Positions 1-10,393 of a stretch of DNA of 64,000 bases are shown piece after piece. Position numbers and translations under genes: made by a program. Under the pieces are notes generated by a model, which saw only the letters and a program-made list of their open reading frames with translations, ran no database searches and was not told where the DNA came from. Positions within the stretch are counted from its first letter, which is position 1. Every line of letters starts with the position of its first letter. The stretch comes from Thalassia testudinum. Taxonomy: Eukaryota; Streptophyta; Magnoliopsida; Alismatales; Hydrocharitaceae. Location: NCBI GenBank assembly GCA_037157565.1, contig JAZHRO010000022.1, positions 4,154,001 through 4,218,000 of the forward strand, written 5' to 3'.

Positions 1-457
1 CTTTGTGAAATTGTATTTTATTGGGCTATTATTTTTCAATTACATTATTCACCCCGCTCTAGTGTATTCTTACCACTCCCATGGCTCACAAAGTTGTTTC
101 ATAGGGTTTTGTTTAAAGGTAGTGATAGCACATCTAAGGGCATTGGTTTCACCTTTAGGAAAGAATTTATTGAGGAAGGCACATCTAAGTTCTTCCCAAG
201 TCAGTATAGGTTTACTTATGGTCCTTAACTACTGTATTGCCTTATCTTTTAAAGAGAAGGGAAACATTTTCATCATTAGGATATCTTCTTCGATGTTCCT
301 AGGCCCAAAGGTCCTTCCTAAGTGTAGGAGTTCTTCTAAGTGTTGGAAGGGATCATCAGAGTTGTGGCCATGGAAATGGGGAATCAAGTTAATGATATGT
401 GGTTTGAGTTCATAATCATCCCCATCATTGGGTACCCTAATGTAAGGTTTAGGTTTG
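1..457 (-). pseudogene. gag: Ty3-type gag core, downstream part of split gag (family-D element)
   Basis: The reverse strand reads as the retrotransposon gag core of the Athila/Tat kind, which would form the particle shell. Recognisable blocks in order are YELKPHIINLIPHFHG, DDPFQHLEELL, an acidic EED followed by FPFSLKDKA, and TWEELRCAFLNKFFP, matching the usual plant Ty3 gag pattern. The frame has an in-frame TAG at 229-231 where the family normally has Trp (Q-W-L), so the gene is broken. It runs off the left window edge, so the zinc knuckle and pol are not seen. Its upstream half is at 3306-3546, separated by a solo LTR. Both halves are in the same frame if the insertion and one TSD copy are ignored. 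Assignment to Ty3 gag is firm; lineage within Athila/Tat is likely. Confidence 0.85.
453..457. repeat. TSD gtttg, left copy (solo LTR L1)
   Basis: Five bases gtttg immediately before the LTR start TGATGG. The same five bases recur at 3306-3310. The pair marks insertion of the 2.85-kb LTR into gag. Confidence 0.8.
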
Positions 458-3305
458 TGATGGTAACGCCATCATTTGTCATAACTAACTTGAATTAGTT
501 AGAATCAAGAGATAAATGCTTCTAAATGATCGCCTGAGGGCTATAATTCCATTCTAATCTGATTTGAGAAAAAGATAATAAAATATGATTAATTTTGATA
601 TTTTAACAGCACATTACAAATGTAGATTAAACACATGGTTTTTTAGGGGTTAATTAGAGGTAAATTGAGCATTAAAGACCAAGAAGTGGATCCACACTAA
701 CAGAAATAGGATTTTATGCATCTCGAGAACTAAAATAGGACTAAAAACTCTAATTATCAGCCTCACTTAAATTGGAAAGGTTCTGGTCAAGATAAAATCA
801 ATCTAAACCTCCTACAATTCAAAGAAAAATATTTTAAGAGGTTTGGTACCTTTGTTTGGATCATCTGAACCCATTTTGACCTAGAATAGAAATTCACACA
901 AGAATTTATCTTAATTTAGGCTTCTGTGCAATTTGACCAATTAAAAGTGGTCAAAACTCAAATCCAAGATCACCATTAGATTCTTTGGTTCCAAATTAGC
1001 TTCAGACCAAAATTTAGGCCCAATTAAAGTCCATCTTGACCTAGTTTGTAATTTAGTCCCTAAAATCTCTATTTCTCACATTCAAGTCCTAAGTTTCAAG
1101 TTCTTGCATTAGAACCCTATCTTTGTCAATTTCTTTATAGTTTGGTCCCTACTGCCATTAGTGTATGAACACACCTTCAGACCGAGATTCGAATGAGGAT
1201 TTCTCTCTCAAATCAGATCCAAATTCCTCCAAATTTGGAGGGATTGATCTTGAGGAGATACCTGATCATTTGAATCACCTTAGGGACCCCAAATCAATCC
1301 TTAGAGCTCAGGAAAGCTCAAGGAATTTGTGAACCTATTTCCTCAAAAATTAAGGCTAATCAAGCTTGATTTCTTCATTCAGAGCTTGATTTTGATCTCC
1401 GTAAAAGCTCCTTGAGGTCCCAGCATGCTCCTTAGTCTTATTTAGGCCAAAATTGCTCTTCCCTTCTTCCTCTGGCTGCCTCCTTCGTGATTTCGACGAG
1501 CTTCATTGACCCCTTCGCTCTAGCCACTTGACGATCAAATTGAGTGGGCCAATCTCTCCCTCAACTTCCTCTGCTTCTCGTCGGCCGTAGTAGAAGCCTC
1601 CTTGTCCTTTCTTCCATGCCATTCCTTCCACTAGAGGATATCATCCTCAGCTCCAACCATCACATCAGTGATGATTCCTCTATTCCCTTTGTCTCTTTGT
1701 TAGGCCCACTATCTCCCTTTCTCTCGCTAGCCTCAATTCCTACCTTCATCTTCTCAATTCGATCGCTGACCACCTCGTTTCCCCTCTATCTTCTTCACTA
1801 CTAACAAAGCTCCAGTGAGCTTCTCCTGACCTCTACCGACCACCATATGCCCAACCATCACCACCAGTGGCTTCCTCATCTTTCACTGTCCAAAATCCCT
1901 TAACCAATTGGAAGCTTTGACCCCTCAACTGCTCCCACGAACAACCTGCCAATCCACCACTCACTCCGACTCCCACAGACTACCGTTCACCTCTAATCGC
2001 CAAATCAGCATCACCACCTCCATTGCCACACCATGGCGGAGCTTCCTAGCTCCTCAATTGCGCTACACATCGTCCCCTTCACAATACGCCATCATTGTCC
2101 ACAAAGTTCCCTCGAGCTTCGCCACCACCATCATTTGACCACTATTGGAGTCAATAGAATTAGGGCTTTGCTCCAGTGTGCTACGTCGGAGCTTTCTACG
2201 TGCTTAATTCAGGCCGAAAGGCCATTCTCTTTTCTCAGGACCAATGCCAGAGCTCCTCCGCTGCCATCACCTTCTCCACCATTATCCACCACGCTTCATC
2301 AACCTCAATGCCTAGTTCCATCACCAGAAGTTGCGAACCAAAACCATGAAGGCTTCCAAGCCTTTGATTGGATGAAGGCTCAACAGCAAATGCTCGAATC
2401 AGATGCTCAATCCTCTGCAGCTACATGCGAGAAGAAGGCATCAATTTAGTCCCACCTCGTGGGCTTCAAAATCTCAAATGCACATAAATTGAATCTCTAC
2501 TCAGGCCTCATTGCCTAAACACATGGAAGGGTGAGGTCCCTTACGCATGCCTCACATGACCTTCTCACTCCTCGCCCACGATCACTGCCCATGGGTTTGG
2601 ACACTATACATGACCCAATTACCTGACACTATTCAAACTTGTTTACCCGATTAAGAGGAGGAGGAAATTCTGAGGAGGGTGGGAGTGGTTTTGCCACGGG
2701 GTCCATGCATAGGTGCCTTGAGAATCGTGCATGCAAGCCCAATACTTATCAGATTTCTGAGTTGTCTTGTGCTGAAGCTTGGCGAGTTTAAGTCACCTGA
2801 GATTGGTGTTCGACTTCAGATTGTGGTTGATTTGAGTTACTGTGGAATTATTTGAGGCATAGGCTGACATGGATTAGTGGTTGGAAACGCTATTGAAACA
2901 CTTAATTTGGTTTGAAATATTGAGATATTGAGTATCCTTGGGATATGTGCTTAATTGTGGGAGTTAAGTGGTAATTCAAATCATCATTTTTAGGTCCTAA
3001 TTCTCTTTTTATCCTATTGATTTTTTAGATATAATTTGGCTTATTATTAAATATAGTTTTGAATAATATTCATTGCATATCTCTCTTCTGAATTGGTTAT
3101 TGTGCTTATTACTTATTACTTCAATTAGTGGTTTGAATTCTATATTTGCTCCCTACGAACGACCTCGGACTCACATTTTTTAAAGATTATAAATTTAAAT
3201 GTCGCATTGATTTTCATCGCTATACTACAATGTGATCTTTTTACGACAATTTTCGACACAAAAATTAGCCATTGGGAGGGTTATAGAAATCTCTTAGTGG
3301 TTAGA
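458..3305 (+). mobile_element. Solo LTR of family G (L1), inserted in gag
   Basis: About 2848 bp in plus orientation. It starts TGATGGTAACGCCATCA, like the other family-G LTRs (20667-23384, 25165-28024, 42697-45428 and 52363-54996, all minus). Near its right end it has the family signature CTCCCTACGAACGACCTCGG (about 3150-3170) and then CTATACTACAATG. No internal region or second LTR follows, so it is a solo LTR. The right terminus is set by TSD gtttg at 3306-3310 and by gag frame continuity. The last bases (...TTAGA) are not a canonical CA, so the end may be mutated. ORFs at 1544-1804, 1908-2138 and 2033-2449 lie inside the LTR and look like chance frames. Confidence 0.82.
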
Positions 3306-3546
3306 GTTTGACCGAATTTTGCATTTGATTAAGGACTTGCAAGATGGTATCAATTTGCCAATCATGATGCTGACCTTGTCTTTGGAGGTTGGCAATAGGG
3401 TCCAGGTTCTCCTCCTCCCCAATTAGTTCTTCCTCATGGTGTCTAGCCATGGGAATAGGTTCAGTAGTAGAATAAGTGAGTCTTCTCTTAAGATTTCTCT
3501 CTAAACGTGGTACCAAATTAGGATTCAAAGACCTTCTCCCTAGCAT
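3306..3546 (-). pseudogene. gag: Ty3-type gag N-terminus, upstream part of split gag
   Basis: The reverse strand opens with ATG at 3544-3546 and encodes about 80 residues: a basic start (MLGRRSLNP...), then a polar, acidic helix region (MARHHEEELIGEEENLDP and onward to QVLNQMQNSV). There it meets the solo LTR L1. N-terminal acidic or helical gag leaders are usual for Athila/Tat elements but poorly conserved, so identity rests mainly on frame continuity with the gag core at 1-457 and on position just after a primer site and leader. A second ATG at the MARHH position is an alternative start. It stops artificially at the insertion. Confidence 0.75.
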
Positions 3547-5066
3547 AAACTAGGAGAAGAATAAGAGAAAAGAGGGGAAATGGATGAGAGAACACCTACC
3601 CTCTCAATGCAAGCAAACAAGCTAGCCTTACGATGTAAACCCTAGTAGACCTAGTCTTGGCACCCCAGAGCACAATTGGGTTACACAATCCCTTGAATTA
3701 TTTGGCTGCCAGAAGGGTGGGACCCTCCTAGGACACCTTGCATGCCAGGACACCACTAGAGGTTAACACGGTTACCGCACTGACCTTTCTTGTCACTAGT
3801 TGGCTCAAGTAGATAAGGTCTTGATCTTAGCCCAATTTAACTTCAAGTTACTAAGAAAATAATTGGTCCTGCCTAAGGCATGTTACTGAGTTTTAAGGGC
3901 TAGGATTGAAGTACTCTTGAAATGTGATAGGCGTTAGGGGCTGTTTCCCATAAAGATTGATTCAAAAGGTGTGAAGTGCAAAAAAACTAGGGGCTCACAA
4001 TAAAAGTTAAATTGGAGTGACTTTTGGGGTTCAATACTTGTATTAGTGAACTTTTAAGGTTGTCATGAGTTAATCACTTCAATCAAGTTCTTGTGAAGGC
4101 ACATAATAGTTTTTGTCAATCATTGGTAATGATCATTTTCCTTTACGGTTCAAGTAATGTATGTGTGCCTAGTTCAACCCTAAAATTCAAACCCTAAATC
4201 AGGTAACTTCTACTTTGTGAAGCGCTTGTAGGTTTGAGTGGTGCAGCCAATTGAAAACAACCAATGCTTCGCAAACACCACTCAAATGGGATCACAAAAA
4301 ATATTTTTTCCAGAATTTTTGAAGCATGCTTTATTTTTTTCATATTTAAAAGTGAACTAGGGGCTTTGAGTTTGTTTTGACCCCTAGTTAGTAATTGGAA
4401 TTTCAGAATAACCAAACATGCGTGAAATATGTTTTTAAGATTTTTATTTAATGGATAGTTACCCCAAAATTCCAATGTCACCAATTTCAATTTAATCAAA
4501 TCAGTATAAAAATTTTAATAATTTTTGGATAAAAGAAAAATAGGAAGAAAATTCAGATCTAATAGTAGTCCAATGTACGAATTTTTAAATATTTTTCACA
4601 ACTCAGATGGACTTGAAATTTTTATATCACTTTCCTCACTTCAGCACCTACATCTAGACAGGTATTGAGAATTTTTTGCAATCCGGAATACTAAGAAATG
4701 ATTTTTGAAACATCAAAAATCAATTTTGAAAACAAAAACTGGAGATTTCTTTGGGCATGCAAATCAAAATCAACTCCAATCATGATAAGATCTTTTTGTT
4801 TTGATTCCTTTTATCTAGGGATAATGAAAACAAAGTAATTAATCCTAGGGTTCAAACAAATCCTAACTTTTCTAACAAGAAACCTATATCTAAGGATGTA
4901 AAAACAAACTTGATTCTTCTAACCCGCATTTTACTCCCATTCTTGCTTTGAGATGTGATTTTGTGCCTCCACCTGAATTAGTTCATACAAATAGAGAGAG
5001 AGAAAAAGAAAGTTAGATACTAGAATGTAACTAGACAATAAAAACATTAATAAATGAAATTTTTTG
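3547..5066 (-). other. 5' leader of family-D element (non-coding)
   Basis: About 1.5 kb between primer site and gag start. I see no coding frame of substance in either strand. Part of it is AT-rich (4500-4900). Long gag leaders are typical of Athila/Tat elements. Confidence 0.6.
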
Positions 5067-5091
5067 CCTCCTCGGTGGCAATGCCAAAATT
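5067..5091 (-). promoter_or_regulatory. Decayed primer binding site (tRNA-Asp type)
   Basis: The reverse strand reads TTTTGGCATTGCCACCGAGG next to the LTR end. This is recognisable as a changed form of the tRNA-Asp-complementary site TGGCGCCGTTGCCGGGGA that is intact at 59411-59429. It has lost the GCC block and gained ACC. This fixes orientation (minus) and the LTR/internal border. Confidence 0.65.
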
Positions 5092-5434
5092 TGATCATAG
5101 AAAATCATAAGGGATAAAATAAAAGTGTTCGTTGTAGTGTAATTTTTTTGAAGCAGAAATAAATAACTGATGGAGGGCGCGTTTCGCGAATTAATATGAG
5201 GGTTTAGAGGACCTGTCGTCATAGCTCGCAAAACACATTTCTCAAATAAAATTTATAACCAAAACTCGAAAAGTGAGTCCCGAGTCAAACACATGGAGGT
5301 GAATGTTTAATTTTATAAAAATCTGTAGTTTGCTTTTATTTCTTTTTGTCGTTTATCTTTTCTAATTTTTTTGGTGTTTTAATAGGGCAAGAGATTAGGT
5401 CGATGAATTCTAGCTAATCTACTTGCAAAAATAT

Positions 5435-5463
5435 AAGAGAGAGAGGGAGAAAGAGAGAGAGAA
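5435..5463. repeat. GA microsatellite in family-D LTR
   Basis: Run of GA dinucleotides with GGGA interruptions. The homologous solo LTR has the complementary CT run at about 15334-15350, so the tract is an inherited LTR component. Confidence 0.8.
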
Positions 5464-5892
5464 ATAATCATCTATTCATAAGCAAGTGTTTATTACAACT
5501 ACGAAAGCGGAAAAATCTATACTACGAAAGCGAAAAAGATAGAAAGGGGTGAGAGAAATCCCCCTCGACGGTTGCCCGGAGGACGACTCGCCCTGACGTC
5601 ACATGGAGGAAGGTGGTGAGGAGTGGGACGAAGGTGGTGAGGAGTGGGACAAAGGAGGACGAAGGTGGAGCACGGAAGATGGGGCAGGATGGCGTCGCGG
5701 CGAGGATCTTCTTTCCGAAGGGCGGTGAGAGGACAGCCACGGGATGCTCCATGAATGGGGATGAGGGAAGGGAAAACTATTTGGTTTTCTACTCTAGAGG
5801 GGCATCCCAGGCTTGGGACAAGCTCTCTCTAGAGCCTTGGAGGTGGTGAGAGGAAGAAAGGAAGAGATGGTTTGGAATGGTGGTGGGAAGGT

Positions 5893-5901
5893 CCTTTTAT
5901 A
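5893..5901 (-). promoter_or_regulatory. Predicted TATA box of family-D LTR
   Basis: Minus strand TATAAAAGG. The relatively GC-rich surroundings and the homologous TATAAATA at 14926-14933 in the sister LTR support a promoter role. Prediction only. Confidence 0.5.
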
Positions 5902-6243
5902 GTGGAGGAAGAACAAATTCTGGGTCATTACTGACGCCTATAAACGTCACTACAGATCCTTGTAGTTGTCGCTGAAGATCCACCCTTCAATTCCTCTTGC
6001 TGGCATGCACAGACCATTACTGACAGTTGCAAGCGTCACTAAAGGCCTGCATCACTGAAGATCCACGCATACCCCCACTAGCACCTGCTCCATTGGCACT
6101 GCGCGCTCCACGCGCCCATGTTGCATGTGCTTGCACAGGCTGGTACACGCTGTCACCCTGCTGCATGCTATCGTGCTGCGTTGTGCCCCCCGCGTGCGTG
6201 CCTTGTCGCTGCTGCGCTCAATTCCTCAATTGGGGGGGCTGCA

Positions 6244-6294
6244 GGGATTCAAACCTGCTCCCCTCCCTTGGAGTCTAGCACCCCAACCAATGCG
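6244..6294 (-). other. tRNA-like module in family-D LTR
   Basis: The minus strand holds a D-arm-like stretch (CGCATTGGTTGGGG) and, downstream, a B-box-like GGTTTGAATCCC flanked by short complementary bases (GCAG and CTGC). The sister LTR has TAGTGGTTAGGGC and GAGTTCAATCCC at the same relative place (14427-14473). It cannot be a working tRNA, as there is no full acceptor stem. It could be a SINE-like remnant fixed in the LTR or internal Pol III promoter boxes. Confidence 0.45.
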
Positions 6295-6899
6295 TCAAGA
6301 CGTCTACTTTGTCGAGCAGACGATTTAACGCTTGTGGTGGGGGAGAGTTTCTCAGCCATTGGATCAAGATCCAACGGCTGGGAATGAAGGTCGCAGATGA
6401 TGATGGCCGATGTTGGGCGGCCTGGATGGTGCCACGAGACGCTATCTAGGCCATCCATTCTTCTTTCTATTATAGAGGGTGCCACGGTGCTTGGATCGAG
6501 TTGATTTTCGCATTGCTGGTTGCGATTGTCGCTTCGGATCCATTTGTACGGTCGAATCTTTCATCTAAAGCTCGTAAGGATGTTGCATTGCCCTCCTGGT
6601 AGTTGATCTTCCTTGGACTTCATATGATGCTACGGGACTCCGATCTAGATGATTTTGGAGGCGTTAGCCTTCGATCATTGTCCTGATTAGATCTGTACAG
6701 TTCGATCGTCTATCCGAGGCCCTGAAATAAATCCTCTTCTCTCCTGACCATAAAAAGAACCTAATTAGCCTAAAATATATACAACTACTCTAAATGTAGA
6801 ATGATGCATGCAATGTAATATTATAAATGTAAAATGCAAATCTAAGGATAGGAACATTCATGAATAGGCATTTTAAACTAAATAGATGTGTCTACATCA

Positions 6900-7408
6900 A
6901 TAACCAAGACTCTGGGGAGTCCCGAGTCAAATGTGGGGAGGTGTAGAATAAGGAAGACTTGGAGAAGGTGAGGAGGGCAGCCACCAGGAGTTGCTGCAGA
7001 GGGACTTGGAGTGGAGGCAGAGTATCTTCTAATGGAAGAAGGTGAGATATTCTAATTAGTAAGGCTAATGAAGGAGGTAAGATGATGGTGTATTATTCTA
7101 GACTAAGGAATACGAAAGTAGGAGAGGGGGGTAGGCCTATATTTATAGAATTTTATTGGTTATAGATGGAGGGCTAGGATATATTTAGTTTAGGATTAGG
7201 ATTTAAGGAAGGTGGATAGGCTAGGTTATTTTAGTTGGAAATGAAGGAAAGACTAGGATTTAATGGTAGGATGATGGACGGTAGAGATTAAAGGAGGGGA
7301 GAGGTGACTAAGGAGGAGATTTGGTGGTCCATGTGGCTAGCCATAGAAAGGAGATTTTAGGGCCTTTGGATGGTGTATTGAAGGTTGGGAATAAAGGGAA
7401 GGGATATG
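6900..7408 (-). mobile_element. Family-E LTR fragment, left part (split by Copia element)
   Basis: Begins next to the family-D LTR and has the U5 signature on the minus strand (CCTCCCCACATTTGACTCGG, about 6917-6937). It continues after the Copia insertion at 12411. Its own 3' terminus is missing here, as expected if the family-D element inserted into it; that end should lie left of the window. GA-rich, no coding capacity. Confidence 0.6.
7404..7408. repeat. TSD atatg, left copy (Copia element)
   Basis: atatg directly before the LTR start TGTTGG. The identical atatg is at 12411-12415. Confidence 0.95.
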
Positions 7409-7799
7409 TGTTGGTGCTAGAGCACCACGATCATTTGTTTTGATGATAACAAAACACGTGTTATTTAACATTTGCAATTTGAGTCCTAGATTTCAGGTCA
7501 ATTGCAAATGTGGACGTGTTTAGACAGAGTTCAAGCTCGCATCCAGGATGGATTGGAGGAGCTTGACAGAAAACACAGGAGGTTCGCGTGGAGCGAAAGA
7601 TTGCAGATGGAAGACAAGAAGAATAGGATAGATTCTTTTTTATCCTTTCATGTATCTCTTGTATTTATTTTTTTGCTCTTTTTGATTCCTTAGAACATTA
7701 TATTAAAGAGCCTCAAAGTACCCTAAAAGTAGTCCTAGGAACACCTGCACAACCCTAGGATACTTAGGTTTTTTGTAGAATACTTAGAAAACCAATATA

Positions 7800-8360
7800 G
7801 AGCTCAAACAGCATTTCCAGACGTCTAATCCCAAAATCAGACGTCTGACAAAGTATTTTAAGACGTCTGACTGTTGTTTCAGACGTCTGATAACTGTTAG
7901 GCTGGACATAGTTAGTTCTGTCTGATGAAATCAGACGTCCAGACCTTAGACCAGACGTCTTATGAGACGTCTGATGACTTTGCCAGACGTCCAATTAGTG
8001 GACCGTTGGCTGGCTTAGAAAACACTCAAGATTATGACCGTTAGAGCCTTATCAGACGTCCATAGGACTTACCAGACGTCTGATAAATGACCGTTTTGCC
8101 TCGGCTGACCCAAAATCTCTTCTCAGAGATTTTATAGCCGTTGCAACGTTTGGAAATCAATTCCCACAGTAAAAGTAGGTTTCCAGATGTCCAGACATAG
8201 TACCAGACGTCCTGTATGTCATCTGATGGACTTGTACAAAAACCCTGTTTAGATCTGATTCAAGTCAGGGAGAAACCCGCATAGAATCAGACGTCTGACC
8301 TTGGAATCAGACGTCTTAAAGTGGCCTTCCAGACATCTGATGCCAGAGTTAGACGTCTGA
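7800..8360. repeat. Array of CAGACGTCTG palindromes
   Basis: Roughly fourteen copies of GACGTC, most within the 10-bp perfect palindrome CAGACGTCTG or one base off, at irregular spacing of 20-60 bp. The same array is in the 3' LTR (about 11080-11630) and, with many copies changed to ATGT, in the solo LTR at 31570-32120. Confidence 0.9.
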
Positions 8361-8480
8361 TAACCCTGTCAAATGCAATCATTGTCCTGATTTCGGCCTG
8401 ATTCTCTTGGGCTTTGCACCCAACGGCTATGGAAGCTTTTCCAAGCCTTCCAAAGCCTTCCAAAGCCTTCCTAAGGCCTC

Positions 8481-8488
8481 TATAAATA
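8481..8488 (+). promoter_or_regulatory. Predicted TATA box, Copia 5' LTR
   Basis: TATAAATA centred in the palindrome CCTCTATAAATAGAGG. It lies about 120 bp downstream of the GACGTC array. The 3' LTR copy is at 11738-11745. Confidence 0.65.
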
Positions 8489-9155
8489 GAGGGGAACCTT
8501 TGTAACACAAATACGCAAGAAATACACACCTAGAGAGACCAAGATACACAAGAAACAATTTGTATTACACTTTCCACTCTCGTGTCCTAGCTAGCCCTTG
8601 CTCTCCAAGCTCAAGCATCATTCTCTTGAGAGCATCAAGCTGTTGCGCACCCGCTCTCCCGCCGTAGTTCACGAGAGCGAAGTTGCGCCGTTGCGTGGCT
8701 CACGCACCCGCGTCATCGTCGACGCACTCCTTGCTAAGGGGAGTTTCCTAAATCCTATAGAAGCTTAGGTTAATTACTTTGTTGGCTCTATAGGTTTGTT
8801 GTTTTATTTTACCTTTGTCTTTTGGTTGGGTATTCACTTTGCGAATTCCCGTCTCCTTCGTGGGACAAAATCCTTCTCGTGGAGAGAAGGGGTTGAGGAA
8901 CGCTACCCTCGTACTTGTAGCGTGGTTGTACTGAGGTTGAATCACCCTCGTTTAATGTGATTCGTTTAGTGGATTTTGATCAACTTGGTTGATCGGAAAA
9001 TCCTAACTCGAGAGGGTTAGGTGGTGGTTTTCACCCGGTTTGGGTTTCCACCTAAAAATACCTGTGTACATTTTGTGATTGATTTTTGTGAGATTGCTTT
9101 ATATTTTTATTTCCGCATATTTTTACGTCACCCCTCCTAGTAGGGAACCTTCAAT

Positions 9156-9167
9156 TGGTATCAGAGC
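9156..9167 (+). promoter_or_regulatory. Primer binding site (initiator tRNA-Met)
   Basis: TGGTATCAGAGC two bases after the LTR end. This is the standard plant Copia primer site complementary to the 3' end of initiator tRNA-Met. Confidence 0.95.
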
Positions 9168-9208
9168 AGGTCTTGCTGTTTCGGCGTAACAACCAAGCAA
9201 GAAGATCG

Positions 9209-10347
9209 ATGGAGGGAAGCAGTTCCGCGTGTAGGATTTCTGAGGGGCAGTCCACAACCCGTCCGCCCTACTTTGACGGGAACAACTACAGCTACTGGAA
9301 GCTGAGGATGAAGACGTGGCTCCAAGCCACTGAATTCGAGGTATGGGGATGTTGCGAAACCCATACGAGATCCCGAAGCGACCCCAAGGAGGCTACTCGC
9401 AGCTGCAGATTCAAGATCTTTCACTCAACGCAAAGGCAATGAATGCCCTGTATTGCGCATTAAGTCCGAAAGAGTTCGAGAAAATCAAAGAGTGCACCAC
9501 CGCCCACGAGATATGGAGGAGGTTGGAAGGCACTCATGAGGAGACAAGCTCGGAGGAAGAAGAAGAAGAAGAAACCGCTTGCTTTGGTTTCATGGCCAGA
9601 GGAACCAACAGCGACAGCGAAAGTGGAAGCGACGACAGCGACAACGAGGTAAATTTCGATTTACAAGAAGCTTTTAATGAATTATTTGAGATTAGTAAAT
9701 CACTAAAAATAGAAAACAAAAGCATGAAGAAGAACCTTATTTTTCTTAGAAATGAAAATGATAGGTTAGAAAAACAACTCAAGGATATAGAGACTAGTCC
9801 TAAGGATAATAACCTGTTATTAGAAAATCAAGACCTCATCAATGAAAATAATAAATTGATTGAGGAAAATAATAGTCCAAAGTTAGAAATTTCTGATTTA
9901 AAGACTAAGATGGATATTATAGAAAAAGAAATCGCATGTCTTAGGGAAAATTCTAACAAATTAATCAACAAAGTTGATAATTTTTATAGCCCTAAGATTG
10001 AGAAAGGATCTCCATCAAGGAGACCTTCTAACAAATCCGGATCCAAGCCCACTTGGATACCAAAAAAAGAATTAGAATCTTGTTTTGTAGGATTCAGGGA
10101 TAACTACAATACACAGGACTGGACCTACAAACTCAAGGCTGGTCAACTTGAGTTAGGAGAACTAAGGAGTAGACCAAGGAGGAGAACAAGAAGACCGACA
10201 AGACGGCGAACAAACGACGGACCCGCCGCACGTCGACCACCAGATTGGAGACCGGCGCCGATGCCCGGGCCTCCAAGCTACGGATGGGAGCCCCATCCGA
10301 TGTGGCATCCACCACCACCATTCGGGCCATTTTATTGGCCATGGTAG
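9209..10347 (+). pseudogene. gag: Copia gag, internally deleted, one frameshift
   Basis: Starts ATG at 9209 (MEGSSSACR...). The head has the Copia gag N-terminal pattern PPYFDGNNYSYWKLRMKTWL (DUF4219-like). One frameshift lies near 9343, at EVW, after which frame 9343-10347 gives NAKAMNALYCALSPKEF and KECTTAHEIWRRLEGTHE (UBN2-like). The rest of UBN2 and the CCHC knuckle are missing: THE is joined straight to an E-rich, then S/D-rich stretch, a predicted coiled coil (NELFEISKSLKIENK onward, about 110 residues), and a basic RRTRRPTRRR plus Pro/Trp-rich tail ending at a stop. The coiled coil and tail are open, suggesting the product was useful until recently. Role if made: particle protein. Confidence 0.85.
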
Positions 10348-10393
10348 GTGAGGTAAAAATTCTTAACCCTATCTTATTATCATAAGCATTTAG

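Larger units (their letters stand above)
5092..6899 (-). mobile_element. 5' LTR of family-D Ty3 element
   Basis: 1808 bp in minus orientation. Read on the minus strand it runs from TGATGTAGACACATC to ...TTCTATGATCA, so TG...CA ends. It is homologous along its length to the solo LTR at 13839-15608, which lies in the opposite orientation. Near its 3' end it has the signature CCTCCATGTGTTTGACTCGG (5280-5300). It also holds a TATA box (5893-5901), a GA-rich microsatellite (5435-5463) and a tRNA-like module (6244-6294). ORFs inside (5613-5849, 6027-6485) are not protein-like. The partner 3' LTR lies left of the window. Confidence 0.85.
7409..9153 (+). repeat. 5' LTR of Copia element
   Basis: 1745 bp, TGTTGG...CTTCA. 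The first 55 bp hold three inverted repeats: TGGTGCT-AG-AGCACCA at 7412-7427, GTTTTG/CAAAAC at 7437-7455, and the palindrome AACACGTGTT with a G-box at 7453-7462. Between about 7800 and 8360 there is a dense array of CAGACGTCTG-like palindromes. TATA box at 8481. ORFs 7502-7693 and 7764-7994 lie in the LTR and look spurious. Confidence 0.93.

Noticed and set aside
1544..2449. Plus-strand ORFs that could look like a small gene
   Set aside because: They fall wholly inside the family-G solo LTR and have low-complexity Ser/Pro/Leu/His composition with no domain.
6244..6294. A functional tRNA gene
   Set aside because: D-arm and T-arm-like pieces are present, but no complete acceptor stem or convincing anticodon arm is seen and the sister copy differs. 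Kept only as a tRNA-like module.
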